Of a stretch of DNA of 7,332 bases, positions 1 through 7,213 are shown piece after piece. The position numbers and the translations under genes were made by a program. The DNA is taken from NCBI GenBank assembly GCA_020434465.1, contig JAGRAS010000078.1, forward strand, positions 1-7,332. The letters run 5' to 3'. A model generated the notes under the pieces. It was not told the DNA's origin and searched no databases. It saw only the letters and a program-made list of their open reading frames with translations. How positions within the stretch are numbered: position 1 is the stretch's first letter; each line of letters begins with the position of its first letter. This DNA comes from Bdellovibrionales bacterium (GTDB lineage Bacteria; Bdellovibrionota; UBA2361; JAGRAS01).

Positions 1-1063
1 GATCCTCTTGATCTTCTTCAGAAGCTAACTCTTCTTCTTCAACAGCTAGCTCATCTAAGATTTCTTTTGCAAATGCCCTAACATTTTCATCATTAGTATC
101 TTTTGCAAGTTTGTTTAGATATTCTTCAATGTCTTCTTCGTAAGCTACATGATCGACCGCATCTTGAATCATCTTTTTATCAAATTCAGGATTTTTAGAA
201 TTTGTAAGTTCATCCATTGCCATTTGCAAGCCGTTGATACCTTCATTTAACAAGGCTTTAAAAGCTAAATGAGAATATTCGTCTCTTTTGTGAACCAACT
301 CCTGCAAATAAGGCAGAGCTTCCTCTTCAGGTACCATTTCACCAAGACCAATACCTACAGAATAATAACCATCAGGATCACCTGAAGCTACTGTTTGTTC
401 ATAAAGAGTTTCTGCAGCAAGCCGTGAACCTTGATTAGTAATTGCAGCTACAAGTGATTCTTTAAGTAAAGCATCACTTGTATTTGAAAGCTCGTCTTTT
501 AAATAATTAACAACTGAATCATCACCTAAAGCTAGTTCTAGGGACTCAGCAAATAAGTCTGCTTGTTCTTCACTTTTTGCATTTTTTATCGAGTTTACTA
601 GAGTTTCTATTTGTTCTGGGCTACCGCTTATCGCAAGTATTTCAGAGTAATAGCTTTGTTCGTCTTCTGATGCTGTAGTGCTAAGCATTGCATCTTTTAC
701 AGACTTGTAAAACTCTGGGCACCATTGACAGTCTTTTATTTCTACAAATTGCTCAAGCACTATATCATCATAGTCTTGCGCTCCTTTTTTTACTGCTTCA
801 AACGCTTCTTCACTTGAGGAATAAACTTCAGTAGCAGGCCTTATATCTACCTCTTCATAGTCTTCATCTTCTTCCTGGTCTTCACCTAGTTGTATTGTGT
901 CTGTTTCTTTTGTTCCATGATCAGCTTGTGAGTGATCTGCATCAGTAGTGTCAGTGTTATTAACACTAGCAGTTTGTTGAGCGCCTTCTTCGCTTTTATT
1001 GTTTGAAATAAAAAAGTACGCTGCGATAGCAATAATTAGAACTATTGGAATAAGCTTTTTCAT
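1..1063 (-). CDS. Acidic membrane-anchored protein, probable helical (HEAT-like) repeats, C-terminus cut by window edge
   Basis: The frame reads 354 codons without a stop from the ATG at 1063-1061 to the left edge, so the gene is incomplete there. Residues 1-3 (MKK) are followed by a hydrophobic stretch at about 4-19 with no lipobox cysteine and no clear AxA cleavage site, so I read it as a signal anchor with the rest outside the membrane. Residues 22-80 are a low-complexity linker ending in a strongly acidic tract (about 60-73, mostly D/E). A CxxC pair follows (C112, C115). From about 120 to 340 the protein is a run of amphipathic helices of about 30-40 residues, such as those around 148-180, 181-212 and 245-285, which suggests HEAT/ARM-type solenoid packing. 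The tail is again Glu-rich (about 341-354). A weak AGAG lies about 9 nt before the ATG. The gene is divergent from the Hpt operon. The function is unknown; the repeat assignment is inference from the helix pattern, not a recognised family. Confidence 0.85.
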   Translation of the reverse strand, partial: MKKLIPIVLIIAIAAYFFISNNKSEEGAQQTASVNNTDTTDADHSQADHGTKETDTIQLGEDQEEDEDYEEVDIRPATEVYSSSEEAFEAVKKGAQDYDDIVLEQFVEIKDCQWCPEFYKSVKDAMLSTTASEDEQSYYSEILAISGSPEQIETLVNSIKNAKSEEQADLFAESLELALGDDSVVNYLKDELSNTSDALLKESLVAAITNQGSRLAAETLYEQTVASGDPDGYYSVGIGLGEMVPEEEALPYLQELVHKRDEYSHLAFKALLNEGINGLQMAMDELTNSKNPEFDKKMIQDAVDHVAYEEDIEEYLNKLAKDTNDENVRAFAKEILDELAVEEEELASEEDQED

Positions 1064-1159
1064 TTTTTGAATCTCTGAAAAAATAAAATAATAAAAAACG
1101 CTAGTTTACGAATTACAAAGTATAAGTTGAACTAGGCTTAAATGAAAAGTATAGTTGTA

Positions 1160-1180
1160 AGCTGTTGAAATAACAGTGCT
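1160..1180. other. Small hairpin in the divergent intergenic region
   Basis: CTGTT (1162-1166) and AACAG (1172-1176) are perfect inverted arms around a 5-nt loop. The outer AGC (1160-1162) and GCT (1178-1180) could add pairs in an alternative fold with a bulge. It sits directly before the larger hairpin at 1184-1235. No T-run follows on either strand, so it does not look like a terminator. Confidence 0.4.
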
Positions 1181-1183
1181 TAT

Positions 1184-1235
1184 AGCCAGCGACATTAGGT
1201 TTTACCGTTAGGTTTAATATCTACTGTCGCTGGCT
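1184..1235. other. Long hairpin with perfect 11-bp inverted repeat upstream of the Hpt operon
   Basis: AGCCAGCGACA (1184-1194) is exactly complementary to TGTCGCTGGCT (1225-1235). After one mismatch, pairing continues inward: 1196-1200 with 1219-1223 including one G-U, then 1202-1204 with 1215-1217, leaving a loop of about 10 nt. The loop side also carries a direct repeat, TTAGGTTT, at 1195-1202 and 1208-1215. The GC-rich base of the stem stands out from the AT-rich surroundings. Neither strand has a T-run after the stem, and no gene ends here because both flanking genes start outward. It is therefore better read as a leader structure of the Hpt transcript, an operator or an unannotated RNA than as an intrinsic terminator. 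Confidence 0.6.
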
Positions 1236-1284
1236 TAGGAAAGAGATTTTCTAAATGAAAAGATTTTGACAGAATCGAGTCATT

Positions 1285-1620
1285 ATGAAGGAAGCTGAAA
1301 AAATAGACAGGCGAAACACAAAAGCTTATCCAATTTTTCTAGAAGAGCTAAGTTCTACTACAAATCAAGTAATTGAATTTCAAAAAAATTTGATATCAGC
1401 TAATAAAAAACAGTTAGAAAACTTAAAAGACATTATGCATCGAATAAAAGGAAGCTCAGGTTTTTTTGGATATGATGAGCTAAGCGCGCTTTCTGGAAAC
1501 TTAGAGAGACAATTTTCAGAAGTAAATGCAGCTAGCGATTTATCTGAAGAATTTAGATTAGACTTACAAAAGTTTTTATTGTTAAGTCAAAAGCTTATAA
1601 TAGAGAAAAAAAATGCCTGA
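1285..1620 (+). CDS. Stand-alone histidine phosphotransfer (Hpt) domain protein
   Basis: This is a 111-residue, all-helical protein consisting of essentially one Hpt domain. The motif HRIKGSSGFFG at residues 52-62 matches the Hpt signature HxxKGxxxxxG, with H52 as the phospho-accepting histidine. A second helix of the bundle follows (about 64-80), then a last helix at about 87-108. Hpt proteins shuttle phosphoryl groups between receiver domains in multistep phosphorelays in the cytoplasm. The start is well constrained: the upstream in-frame TGA at 1267-1269 leaves no other ATG, GTG or TTG. Only a weak GAG (1277-1279) precedes the ATG. The stop overlaps the next start by 8 bp (1613-1620), so the two proteins are probably translationally coupled and act on each other. 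The partner histidine kinase is not in the window. Confidence 0.92.
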   Translation: MKEAEKIDRRNTKAYPIFLEELSSTTNQVIEFQKNLISANKKQLENLKDIMHRIKGSSGFFGYDELSALSGNLERQFSEVNAASDLSEEFRLDLQKFLLLSQKLIIEKKNA

Positions 1621-2437
1621 ATTACTTATTTTAAATAGTACACAATCTAAGTCTGAGGCTATTGAGAGATTGGCTCAAGAGAAAGGATACCGTGTTAAAA
1701 CCTGCTCGCTTGTTGAAGATGCTTTAAGCTGGGTTGATTTAAGAAAACTTCATGCTTTACTTGTTCCATTTGATACAAAAATTGAGACGCAGCTAAAGTT
1801 AGCTGATGCTTTATGGAGAAAAAATCCTAGTGCTATTTTTGGCTTGTATACATTAGAAGAAATTTCTACTGATGAGAAAAATGCGGCCAGACTGTCTGGA
1901 GCAGAGATTTTTTCTGGAGATGCAGGTTTAAATCACCTAGGAATTTTACTTACTACTTCTGCCAACGCAAAACTTCACAAGATGTCTATAATGGTAGTCG
2001 AGGATTTGGAGTCGCCAAGAGATATTATTTGCGCTTATGTTGAAGGCCTTGGCGATTATGTGGTCGAAGGAAAAGCTTCTGCTAAGGAAGCAATGCAAAC
2101 ACTTGAAGATGAGCCAGAAAAATTTTCATGCATAATGACTGACATTCGCATGCCAGAAATTGATGGGAAAGAGTTCATTAATTATATTCGCAAACATCCT
2201 TCTTTATTGCACTTGCCGGTAATTGTGCTTACTGCATATGGAACCATGGATACCCTAGTTGATTGTTTAAAAGAAGGAGCAACTGGATTTTTGGCGAAAC
2301 CACCAAAGAAAATTGATCTCTTGCGTGAATTAGCTCGTGCTCAAAGGGTAGTTCAAGGTCTTGCAAGCCCAAGACTTGCAACTCATGAAGAAGCTGAAGC
2401 TTTGAGAAATCTTTTAGCTGATAAAGGTTTTTATTAA
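1613..2437 (+). CDS. Response regulator with degenerate receiver plus intact receiver, no output domain
   Basis: The protein has 274 residues in two receiver-like halves. The C-terminal half (about 124-245) is a complete CheY-type receiver: acidic pair E130/D131, phospho-acceptor D177 in TDIRMPEIDG, T207 in the LTAYGT stretch and K229 in LAKPP. The N-terminal half (about 3-118) follows the same alternating strand/helix rhythm but lacks the key residues. N8/S9 stand where the acidic pair should be, and P52 (in LLVPFD) falls where the phospho-Asp would be expected. It is therefore probably a pseudo-receiver used for binding or dimerisation. The last 27 residues are a short helical tail, with no helix-turn-helix, GGDEF, EAL, HD-GYP or other enzymatic output domain. 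The start lies inside the end of the Hpt gene, so phosphotransfer from Hpt H52 to D177 is the natural hypothesis. Output is probably by protein-protein interaction. Confidence 0.94.
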   Translation: MPELLILNSTQSKSEAIERLAQEKGYRVKTCSLVEDALSWVDLRKLHALLVPFDTKIETQLKLADALWRKNPSAIFGLYTLEEISTDEKNAARLSGAEIFSGDAGLNHLGILLTTSANAKLHKMSIMVVEDLESPRDIICAYVEGLGDYVVEGKASAKEAMQTLEDEPEKFSCIMTDIRMPEIDGKEFINYIRKHPSLLHLPVIVLTAYGTMDTLVDCLKEGATGFLAKPPKKIDLLRELARAQRVVQGLASPRLATHEEAEALRNLLADKGFY

Positions 2438-2440
2438 GCC

Positions 2441-2487
2441 GCAGTTAAGGTGTCTTACGACATGTGTGACTCTTTTTATCAAACTGC
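2441..2487. terminator. Weak bidirectional terminator candidate between convergent genes
   Basis: In the 52-nt gap between the convergent ends of the response regulator gene and metH, GCAGTT (2441-2446) pairs with AACTGC (2482-2487). Inside it, TGTC (2451-2454) and GACA (2459-2462) form a 4-bp hairpin. A T5 run at 2473-2477 follows on the plus strand, about 10 nt after the small stem. No arm is directly followed by a T-run, so this is not a textbook terminator. The position is right, but the structure is weak. Confidence 0.25.
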
Positions 2488-2489
2488 AA

Positions 2490-5400
2490 TTAAACAAGGT
2501 AATTTAAATTAGGAGCCAGCCAGCGTTCTGCTTCTTCAACTGTCATTCCTTTTCTCTTTGCATAATCTTCAATTTGATCTTTACTAATTTTTCCAAGTCC
2601 AAAGTAATGAGATTTTGGATGTGAGAAATATAAACCTGAAACAGAGGCTGCTGGAGTCATTGCTAGATTTTCTGTTAAGGAAACACCAATTTTATTTTCA
2701 ACATCTAAAATACTAAATAAAGTGGTTTTTTCGGTGTGGTCAGGACAGGCTGGATAGCCAGAGGCTGGTCTAATTCCAATATATTTTTCTCTAATTAATT
2801 GCCTGTTTGTTAGCCTCTCATCTTCAGCATAACTCCATGCTTCTTGTCTTAAGATTGCGTGTAATTCTTCTGCAAAAGCTTCAGCAAGCCTGTCCGCTAA
2901 TGCTTTAACCATTATACTATTATAATCATCAAGGTCTGCGTCATACTGCGAAGCCAATTCGTCAGCTCCGATCCCAGCAGTAACAACAAAAGCACCTATA
3001 TAATCAGTGAAGCCTGTTTCTTTGGGTGCTATAAAGTCAGCAAGCGAGATATTATAAGCGCCTTCGCGTTTCTTAGATTGTTGCCTTAAAAATCTAAAGG
3101 TTGTTAAAACTTCTTTTTTTGACAGATCTGTATATACCTCAACATCATCATCGTTTATTGAATTAGCGGGAAAAATTCCAATCATACCATTAGCAAGAGG
3201 CTTTCGTGTCTCGATAAATTTTTGCAGCATTACTTTGGCATCGTTGTAGAGTTTGCGAGCTTCTTTACCATACCTTGGTGATTCAAAAATATCTGGATAT
3301 CTACCTTTAAGTTCCCAAGTCATAAAAAAAGGAGTCCAGTCGATAAACTCAACTAGGTTTTCAATAGGAAAATTTAAATAAGTGCTAATGCCAGGTTTTT
3401 TCGGTACCAAAGTATGAAAATCTGATTTCCAATCAATTGGAAACTTATTCTTTCTTGCTTCTTCTATTGTGCAGTACTCTCTTGTTGATTGTTTTAACAA
3501 ATGGTCTTCACGAATTTTATCATATTCTACTTTTATATCAGCAACAAAGTTTTCTTTGCGCTCTTCAGATATCAGTTCGGTTAAAACAGGAACGCTTTTT
3601 GAGGCGTCATGAACATGAATGACTGGCCCAGAATATGCAGGAGCGATTTTAACTGCTGTATGTTTCCTAGAAGTAGTTGCTCCACCAATTAATAATGGCT
3701 TAGTAAATTTTAAGCGTTCCATCTCTTTTGCAACGTGCACCATTTCATCTAATGATGGAGTGATTAGACCACTTAATCCTATAATATCTGCTTCGATTTC
3801 GTTAGCTGTGCTCAAAATCTTATCTGCAGAAACCATAACTCCTAAATCAACAACTTCAAAGTTGTTACAAGACATAACTACGCCAACTATATTTTTTCCG
3901 ATATCATGCACATCTCCTTTAACTGTTGCCATTAATACTTTACCAGCAGCTTTGGGAGTTGCGGAGTCACTTTGAGTTGCTTTAATAAAAGGAATCAAAT
4001 AGGCGACAGATTTTTTCATTACCCTGGCGCTTTTAACCACTTGTGGTAAAAACATTTTACCTTCGCCAAATAGATCTCCTACCACATTCATGCCATCCAT
4101 TAATGGACCTTCAATCACTTCGATTGGCTTTGTAAATTTAGTGCGAGCTTCTTCAGTGTCTTCCTCAATAAAGTCGACAATTCCTTTTACTAGTGCGTGT
4201 TTGAGCCTTTCTTCAACAGGCCAACTGCGCCACTCTATATTATTTTTCTGATCCTTACCTTTTTGTCCTTTAAATTGCTCGGCATACTCAATTAGATTTT
4301 CTGTAGCATCAGGGTGTTTATTAAAAATCAAGTCTTCGACTTTATCACGTAACTCAACTGGAATTTCTTCATAGACTTCAAGTTGTGCAGGGTTAACAAT
4401 TGCCATGTCGAGCCCAGCAGAGATAGCATGATACAAGAAAACTGAGTGAATAGCCTCACGAACAGGATCATTGCCTCTAAAAGCAAAAGACAAATTACTA
4501 ACACCACCACTTGTTTTTGCATCTTTTAGGTTTTCTTTTATCCAACGAATGGACTTTATAAATGATACAGCATAGTCATTGTGTTCTTCTATTCCAGTAC
4601 CAATTGTTAAAATATTTGGGTCGAAAATTATATCTTCTGCTGGAAAGCCAATTTCTTTAGTTAGAATATCATATGCGCGCTGGCAAATTTCGATTCTTCT
4701 TTCAAAACTATCTGCCTGACCTTTTTCATCAAATGCCATTACAACTACAGCTGCACCATATTGTAAAACTTTGCCAGCGTGTTCTTTGAATTCTGCTTCA
4801 CCTTCTTTAAGGCTGATTGAGTTAACTATTCCTTTACCTTGCAAACATTGAAGCCCATGCTCAATTACAGACCACTTTGAGGAGTCGATCATAAACGGAA
4901 TTTTTGAAATTTCAGGCTCAGATGCAAGAAGATTAATGTACTCTTTCATTAATCTCTCAGAGTCCAATAAGCCTTCATCTAAATTAATGTCAATAATATT
5001 GGCACCACCATCAACTTGGTGTTGAGCAATAGCAACTGCTTGATCTAAATCTTCTTGCTGAATCAACTTTCTAAATCTTGCTGAGCCAGTTACATTAGTT
5101 CTTTCACCAATATTAACAAAATTTGATGAGGCATTAATTACTTGTGGCTCGAGACCACTTAAATGTAGCCCTAAACGTTTGGGTTGGTTTTTGCGAGGTT
5201 TGAACTGGGGAGCTAAGTCATTTAACTCTGCTATATGTTCTGGGGTTGTACCACAGCAACCACCAATAATATTTACCAAACCACTTGCGGCAAACTCCTC
5301 CATATAAGATCTAAACTCGGCTGGCCCCTGATCGTATTCTCCAAACTCATTTGGTAAGCCAGCATTGGGGTGAACACTTACATTGAAGTGGGAAATTCTA

Positions 5401-6179
5401 GAAAGTTCCTGTAAAAAAGGGCGGATTTGTTTAGCGCCTAAAGCACAATTTAATCCTACGCTGATAATGTTTTTTGCATGCATCATTGATGTAAAAAATG
5501 CTTCTGTGGTTTGACCCGATAAGGTTCTTCCGCTCGCATCTGTTATTGTGCCAGAAATCATCACAGGCAGATTAGAACCGGTCTTTCTTGAAAACTCTTC
5601 AATTGCATAAACAGCAGCTTTTGCATTTAAAGTATCGAAGATGGTTTCAATCATTAAAATATCAGCTCCACCATCAACAAGTCCACGAATTGCTTCTTCA
5701 TATGAGTTCGCAAGTTCCATAAAGCTAACAGATCTATACGCTGGGTTATTTACATCCGGTGAAATTGAAGCAGTTTTTGGTGTCGGGCCAAGAATTCCAT
5801 AAACGAACCTTGGCTTGTCTGGATTGATAATATTAAATTCATCTGCGACTTTGCGGCTAATTTCAGCCCCAGCTTTATTAATTTCATAAGCGTATTCACT
5901 AAGCTGATAGTCCATTTGTGATACGCCAGTTGCAGTAAAAGTATTTGTTTGTATTAAATCTGCACCAGCATTACAGTAAGATCTAACTATTTCTTCAACT
6001 ATTTCTGGTTGAGTTATATTTAGTAAATCATTATTACCCTTGAGATCTTTACTAGCATCTTTAAATCTATCTCCACGATAATCCTCTTCAGAAAGATCAT
6101 ACTTCTGTATTGCTGTGCCCATTGGGCCATCCAGAACCAGAATTTTTTCATTTAATAGTTTTTTTAATTGAGTCAACAT
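2490..6179 (-). CDS. metH: Cobalamin-dependent methionine synthase (5-methyltetrahydrofolate--homocysteine methyltransferase)
   Basis: The 1229-residue protein matches E. coli MetH in length and along its whole sequence. It moves the methyl group of 5-methyltetrahydrofolate to homocysteine through methylcobalamin, giving methionine and tetrahydrofolate in the cytoplasm. Domains in order: homocysteine-binding barrel (about 1-325) with zinc ligands C245, C308 and C309 (GGCCGT); pterin-binding barrel (about 350-620) with the [12 protein letters not shown] motif from 356; helical cap (about 650-740) with [10 protein letters not shown] at 705-714; B12-binding domain (about 745-895) with cobalt-ligand H758 in GDVHDIGKN and S809 in GLITPS; AdoMet-binding reactivation domain (about 900-1229) with DWTPFF from 947, E1100 and [12 protein letters not shown] from 1137. 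All catalytic and reactivation motifs are intact. An in-frame TAA lies 30 nt upstream with no other start codon between, so the ATG at 6179 is secure. There is no Shine-Dalgarno sequence. It is downstream of and co-directional with the two small genes (67-nt gap). Confidence 0.99.
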   Translation of the reverse strand: MLTQLKKLLNEKILVLDGPMGTAIQKYDLSEEDYRGDRFKDASKDLKGNNDLLNITQPEIVEEIVRSYCNAGADLIQTNTFTATGVSQMDYQLSEYAYEINKAGAEISRKVADEFNIINPDKPRFVYGILGPTPKTASISPDVNNPAYRSVSFMELANSYEEAIRGLVDGGADILMIETIFDTLNAKAAVYAIEEFSRKTGSNLPVMISGTITDASGRTLSGQTTEAFFTSMMHAKNIISVGLNCALGAKQIRPFLQELSRISHFNVSVHPNAGLPNEFGEYDQGPAEFRSYMEEFAASGLVNIIGGCCGTTPEHIAELNDLAPQFKPRKNQPKRLGLHLSGLEPQVINASSNFVNIGERTNVTGSARFRKLIQQEDLDQAVAIAQHQVDGGANIIDINLDEGLLDSERLMKEYINLLASEPEISKIPFMIDSSKWSVIEHGLQCLQGKGIVNSISLKEGEAEFKEHAGKVLQYGAAVVVMAFDEKGQADSFERRIEICQRAYDILTKEIGFPAEDIIFDPNILTIGTGIEEHNDYAVSFIKSIRWIKENLKDAKTSGGVSNLSFAFRGNDPVREAIHSVFLYHAISAGLDMAIVNPAQLEVYEEIPVELRDKVEDLIFNKHPDATENLIEYAEQFKGQKGKDQKNNIEWRSWPVEERLKHALVKGIVDFIEEDTEEARTKFTKPIEVIEGPLMDGMNVVGDLFGEGKMFLPQVVKSARVMKKSVAYLIPFIKATQSDSATPKAAGKVLMATVKGDVHDIGKNIVGVVMSCNNFEVVDLGVMVSADKILSTANEIEADIIGLSGLITPSLDEMVHVAKEMERLKFTKPLLIGGATTSRKHTAVKIAPAYSGPVIHVHDASKSVPVLTELISEERKENFVADIKVEYDKIREDHLLKQSTREYCTIEEARKNKFPIDWKSDFHTLVPKKPGISTYLNFPIENLVEFIDWTPFFMTWELKGRYPDIFESPRYGKEARKLYNDAKVMLQKFIETRKPLANGMIGIFPANSINDDDVEVYTDLSKKEVLTTFRFLRQQSKKREGAYNISLADFIAPKETGFTDYIGAFVVTAGIGADELASQYDADLDDYNSIMVKALADRLAEAFAEELHAILRQEAWSYAEDERLTNRQLIREKYIGIRPASGYPACPDHTEKTTLFSILDVENKIGVSLTENLAMTPAASVSGLYFSHPKSHYFGLGKISKDQIEDYAKRKGMTVEEAERWLAPNLNYLV

Positions 6180-6188
6180 TGTTAAAAG

Positions 6189-6217
6189 ATCATAAAATGT
6201 AGATTTTTATTCTGCAA
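6189..6217 (-). promoter_or_regulatory. Candidate sigma70-type promoter for metH
   Basis: On the minus strand, TTGCAG (6217-6212) is followed 17 nt later by TATGAT (6194-6189). The -10 matches the TATAAT consensus at 5 of 6 positions; the -35 matches TTGACA at only 3 of 6. Transcription would begin near 6182, leaving just a few bases before the ATG at 6179. That fits the lack of a ribosome binding site and would make the metH mRNA nearly leaderless. I see no cobalamin or SAM riboswitch in the 67-nt gap. Confidence 0.4.
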
Positions 6218-6246
6218 CAGGTGCGTTTTTTAAATTACTGCCTATT

Positions 6247-6630
6247 TTAGTTTAACTCCTGTGAAGGGTTTAAATGTTTAGAAGCTAGAAAACAGTCTCT
6301 ACTTATTAATTCCAGTGCAGAATTACAATAGGAGCTTCGAATTTTACCTAATCCATCATTGCCTAACTCTTGAACATAAAGCGATAAAGCCTTTGTAAAT
6401 GCTTGTGATAAAACGAGCAAAGAGTCGATTTGAGAATCAGTTTGGCTGATTAGTTTTAAAGCATATTCGGTAATTCTTTCTACTCGAGTTTGAATGGGTG
6501 GCCATCTATCTACGCCTAAAATATCTTTTTCAGCAGGAGTTCTTTGCATTTCTCTTTGTATTTGGTTTTCAATAGAAATCATCATAGATCGCAGAGACTC
6601 TTCGAGTGATAAATTAATTTTCTTTTTCAT
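6247..6630 (-). CDS. Hypothetical helical protein, 127 aa
   Basis: I do not recognise this family. The product is a soluble, mostly alpha-helical protein with no signal peptide or membrane segment. A basic N-terminus (MKKK) precedes a first long amphipathic helix (about 6-30), then a turn region containing DRWPP (41-45), a second helix (about 46-66), a Leu/Ala-rich helix (about 68-90) and a last helix (about 96-116) containing C102 and C113. The start is supported by tight spacing: the preceding lipoprotein gene ends 2 nt upstream, and GTGGAA near the end of that gene can act as a weak ribosome binding site. The two genes are almost certainly one operon and may share a function. Evidence that it is real is the operon-like spacing and similar AT-rich codon use; the function is unknown. 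Confidence 0.7.
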   Translation of the reverse strand: MKKKINLSLEESLRSMMISIENQIQREMQRTPAEKDILGVDRWPPIQTRVERITEYALKLISQTDSQIDSLLVLSQAFTKALSLYVQELGNDGLGKIRSSYCNSALELISRDCFLASKHLNPSQELN

Positions 6631-6632
6631 GT

Positions 6633-7109
6633 TTATTCCACGATAATAATTTCAGTAGGCTCGGAAATATTTTCTTTTGAAATTGCACTTACTGTAATAT
6701 AAACTTTTTTATTAGAAATGTTGGGTTCATCCAAAACTATTTTAAACATCAAGCCGTGCTCGGGATCAGAAACTGTTTCTAACTCATCAGTAGTAAATTT
6801 TTTTTCATGATCAAGCTTGTCTTTACTAAAACCATATTTAACTAAGTATTCATCTGCTGCTTCACTAGGTATTTTCCAAAGTATTTCAATTGCCTCAACC
6901 GACACCTCTTTAGTTGGCTCTAATTTCTCGATTTCAACTTTTGTGCTAGGGCGCTGTTTATCTTGCCTCAGTCTATTTGCTCTTGCTTCGGCAAGAGTAT
7001 TAGGAATTACAGATTCAAAGGATTGTGAATTATCTGTAGATTTATTTAAGCTGCATGAAATAGGCAGCGTTAAACTAAGAAATATGATAAAATATCTAAA
7101 GGCTGTCAT
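6633..7109 (-). CDS. Probable lipoprotein with one fibronectin type III-like domain
   Basis: The product has 158 residues. The N-terminus (MTAFRYF, then a hydrophobic stretch at about 6-17) ends in LPISC, with C19 as the likely lipidated cysteine. The -1 Ser and -2 Ile are usual for a lipobox, but Pro at -3 is not, so processing is probable rather than certain. Residues 20-65 are a polar, probably disordered linker. Residues about 68-158 read as one beta-sandwich: an EILWKIP strand with the typical Trp (W78), the pattern DEYLVKYGFS (86-95), a late YITVSAISKENISEP stretch (137-151) and a final IIIVE strand. These match the W, Y and SEP landmarks of fibronectin type III domains. The expected location is the periplasmic face of a membrane. 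The start is supported by an upstream GGAGGA. It is the first gene of an operon with the 127-residue protein. The exact role is unknown. Confidence 0.8.
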   Translation of the reverse strand: MTAFRYFIIFLSLTLPISCSLNKSTDNSQSFESVIPNTLAEARANRLRQDKQRPSTKVEIEKLEPTKEVSVEAIEILWKIPSEAADEYLVKYGFSKDKLDHEKKFTTDELETVSDPEHGLMFKIVLDEPNISNKKVYITVSAISKENISEPTEIIIVE

Positions 7110-7120
7110 AAGTGTATGGA

Positions 7121-7126
7121 TCCTCC
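7121..7126 (-). promoter_or_regulatory. Strong Shine-Dalgarno of the lipoprotein gene
   Basis: GGAGGA on the minus strand lies 11 nt before the ATG at 7109. Spacing is slightly long, but it is the only consensus-strength ribosome binding site in the window and it supports this start codon. The other genes here have weak or no such site. Confidence 0.75.
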
Positions 7127-7153
7127 GTTGGAGTCAAGCCAATTCTAATCAAC

Positions 7154-7165
7154 TCTAAATTTAGA
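7154..7165. promoter_or_regulatory. 12-bp perfect palindrome, possible operator
   Basis: TCTAAATTTAGA is its own reverse complement. It lies about 45 nt upstream of the lipoprotein start and about 50 nt before the candidate structured RNA on the other strand, so a dimeric regulator binding here could affect both. No factor can be named from the sequence, and an AT-rich palindrome of this size can occur by chance. Confidence 0.3.
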
Positions 7166-7195
7166 TAAGATGCGTAAGTGTATTCGGCTTTTTGT

Positions 7196-7212
7196 AAGAA
7201 ATTATATTTCTT
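7196..7212. other. 7-bp hairpin just before the candidate ncRNA
   Basis: AAGAAAT (7196-7202) and ATTTCTT (7206-7212) are perfect inverted arms around a 3-nt loop. The AT-rich centre contains TATATT (7203-7208), which could serve as a -10 box for a transcript starting near 7214-7216. No good -35 is visible 16-18 nt upstream. On the minus strand it lies upstream of the lipoprotein gene. Confidence 0.3.
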
Positions 7213-7213
7213 T

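Larger units (their letters stand above)
1139..1262. repeat. 11-bp direct repeat bracketing the hairpin region
   Basis: The sequence TAAATGAAAAG occurs exactly at 1139-1149 and again at 1252-1262, in the same orientation. The two copies enclose 102 bp (1150-1251) that contain both hairpins of the divergent intergenic region. The copies could be two binding sites for one regulator, or a duplication left by an old insertion. The enclosed segment has no terminal inverted repeats, which argues against a classical transposon. Chance is possible in such AT-rich DNA, though an 11-bp exact match within about 220 bp is uncommon. Confidence 0.5.

Noticed and set aside
1266..1271. TTGACA, a perfect -35 hexamer before the Hpt gene
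   Set aside because: A -10 box 16-18 nt downstream would fall inside the coding sequence, and none resembling TATAAT is there.
2518..2525. AGCCAGCG near the metH 3' end, matching the arm of the 1184-1235 hairpin
   Set aside because: The 8-nt match is explained by the conserved C-terminal codons of MetH, and no second arm is nearby.
3437..3975. Two plus-strand open frames (3437-3622 and 3619-3975) antisense to metH
   Set aside because: They lie wholly inside the conserved B12-binding and reactivation regions of metH. Their translations look like antisense composition (Ile/Leu/Ser rich), and they have no family resemblance.
4328..4522. Minus-strand open frame inside metH in a different frame
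   Set aside because: It is a frame-shifted shadow of the highly conserved pterin-binding domain; the metH frame is continuous, so no frameshift is implied.
6180..6246. Possible cobalamin or SAM riboswitch upstream of metH
   Set aside because: The gap is only 67 nt and shows no B12-box-like or SAM-aptamer sequence; it is AT-rich with only promoter-like elements.
6817..7158. Plus-strand open frame opposite the lipoprotein gene
   Set aside because: The opposite strand has a strong Shine-Dalgarno, a lipobox-like N-terminus and an FN3-like pattern, so this frame is a shadow.
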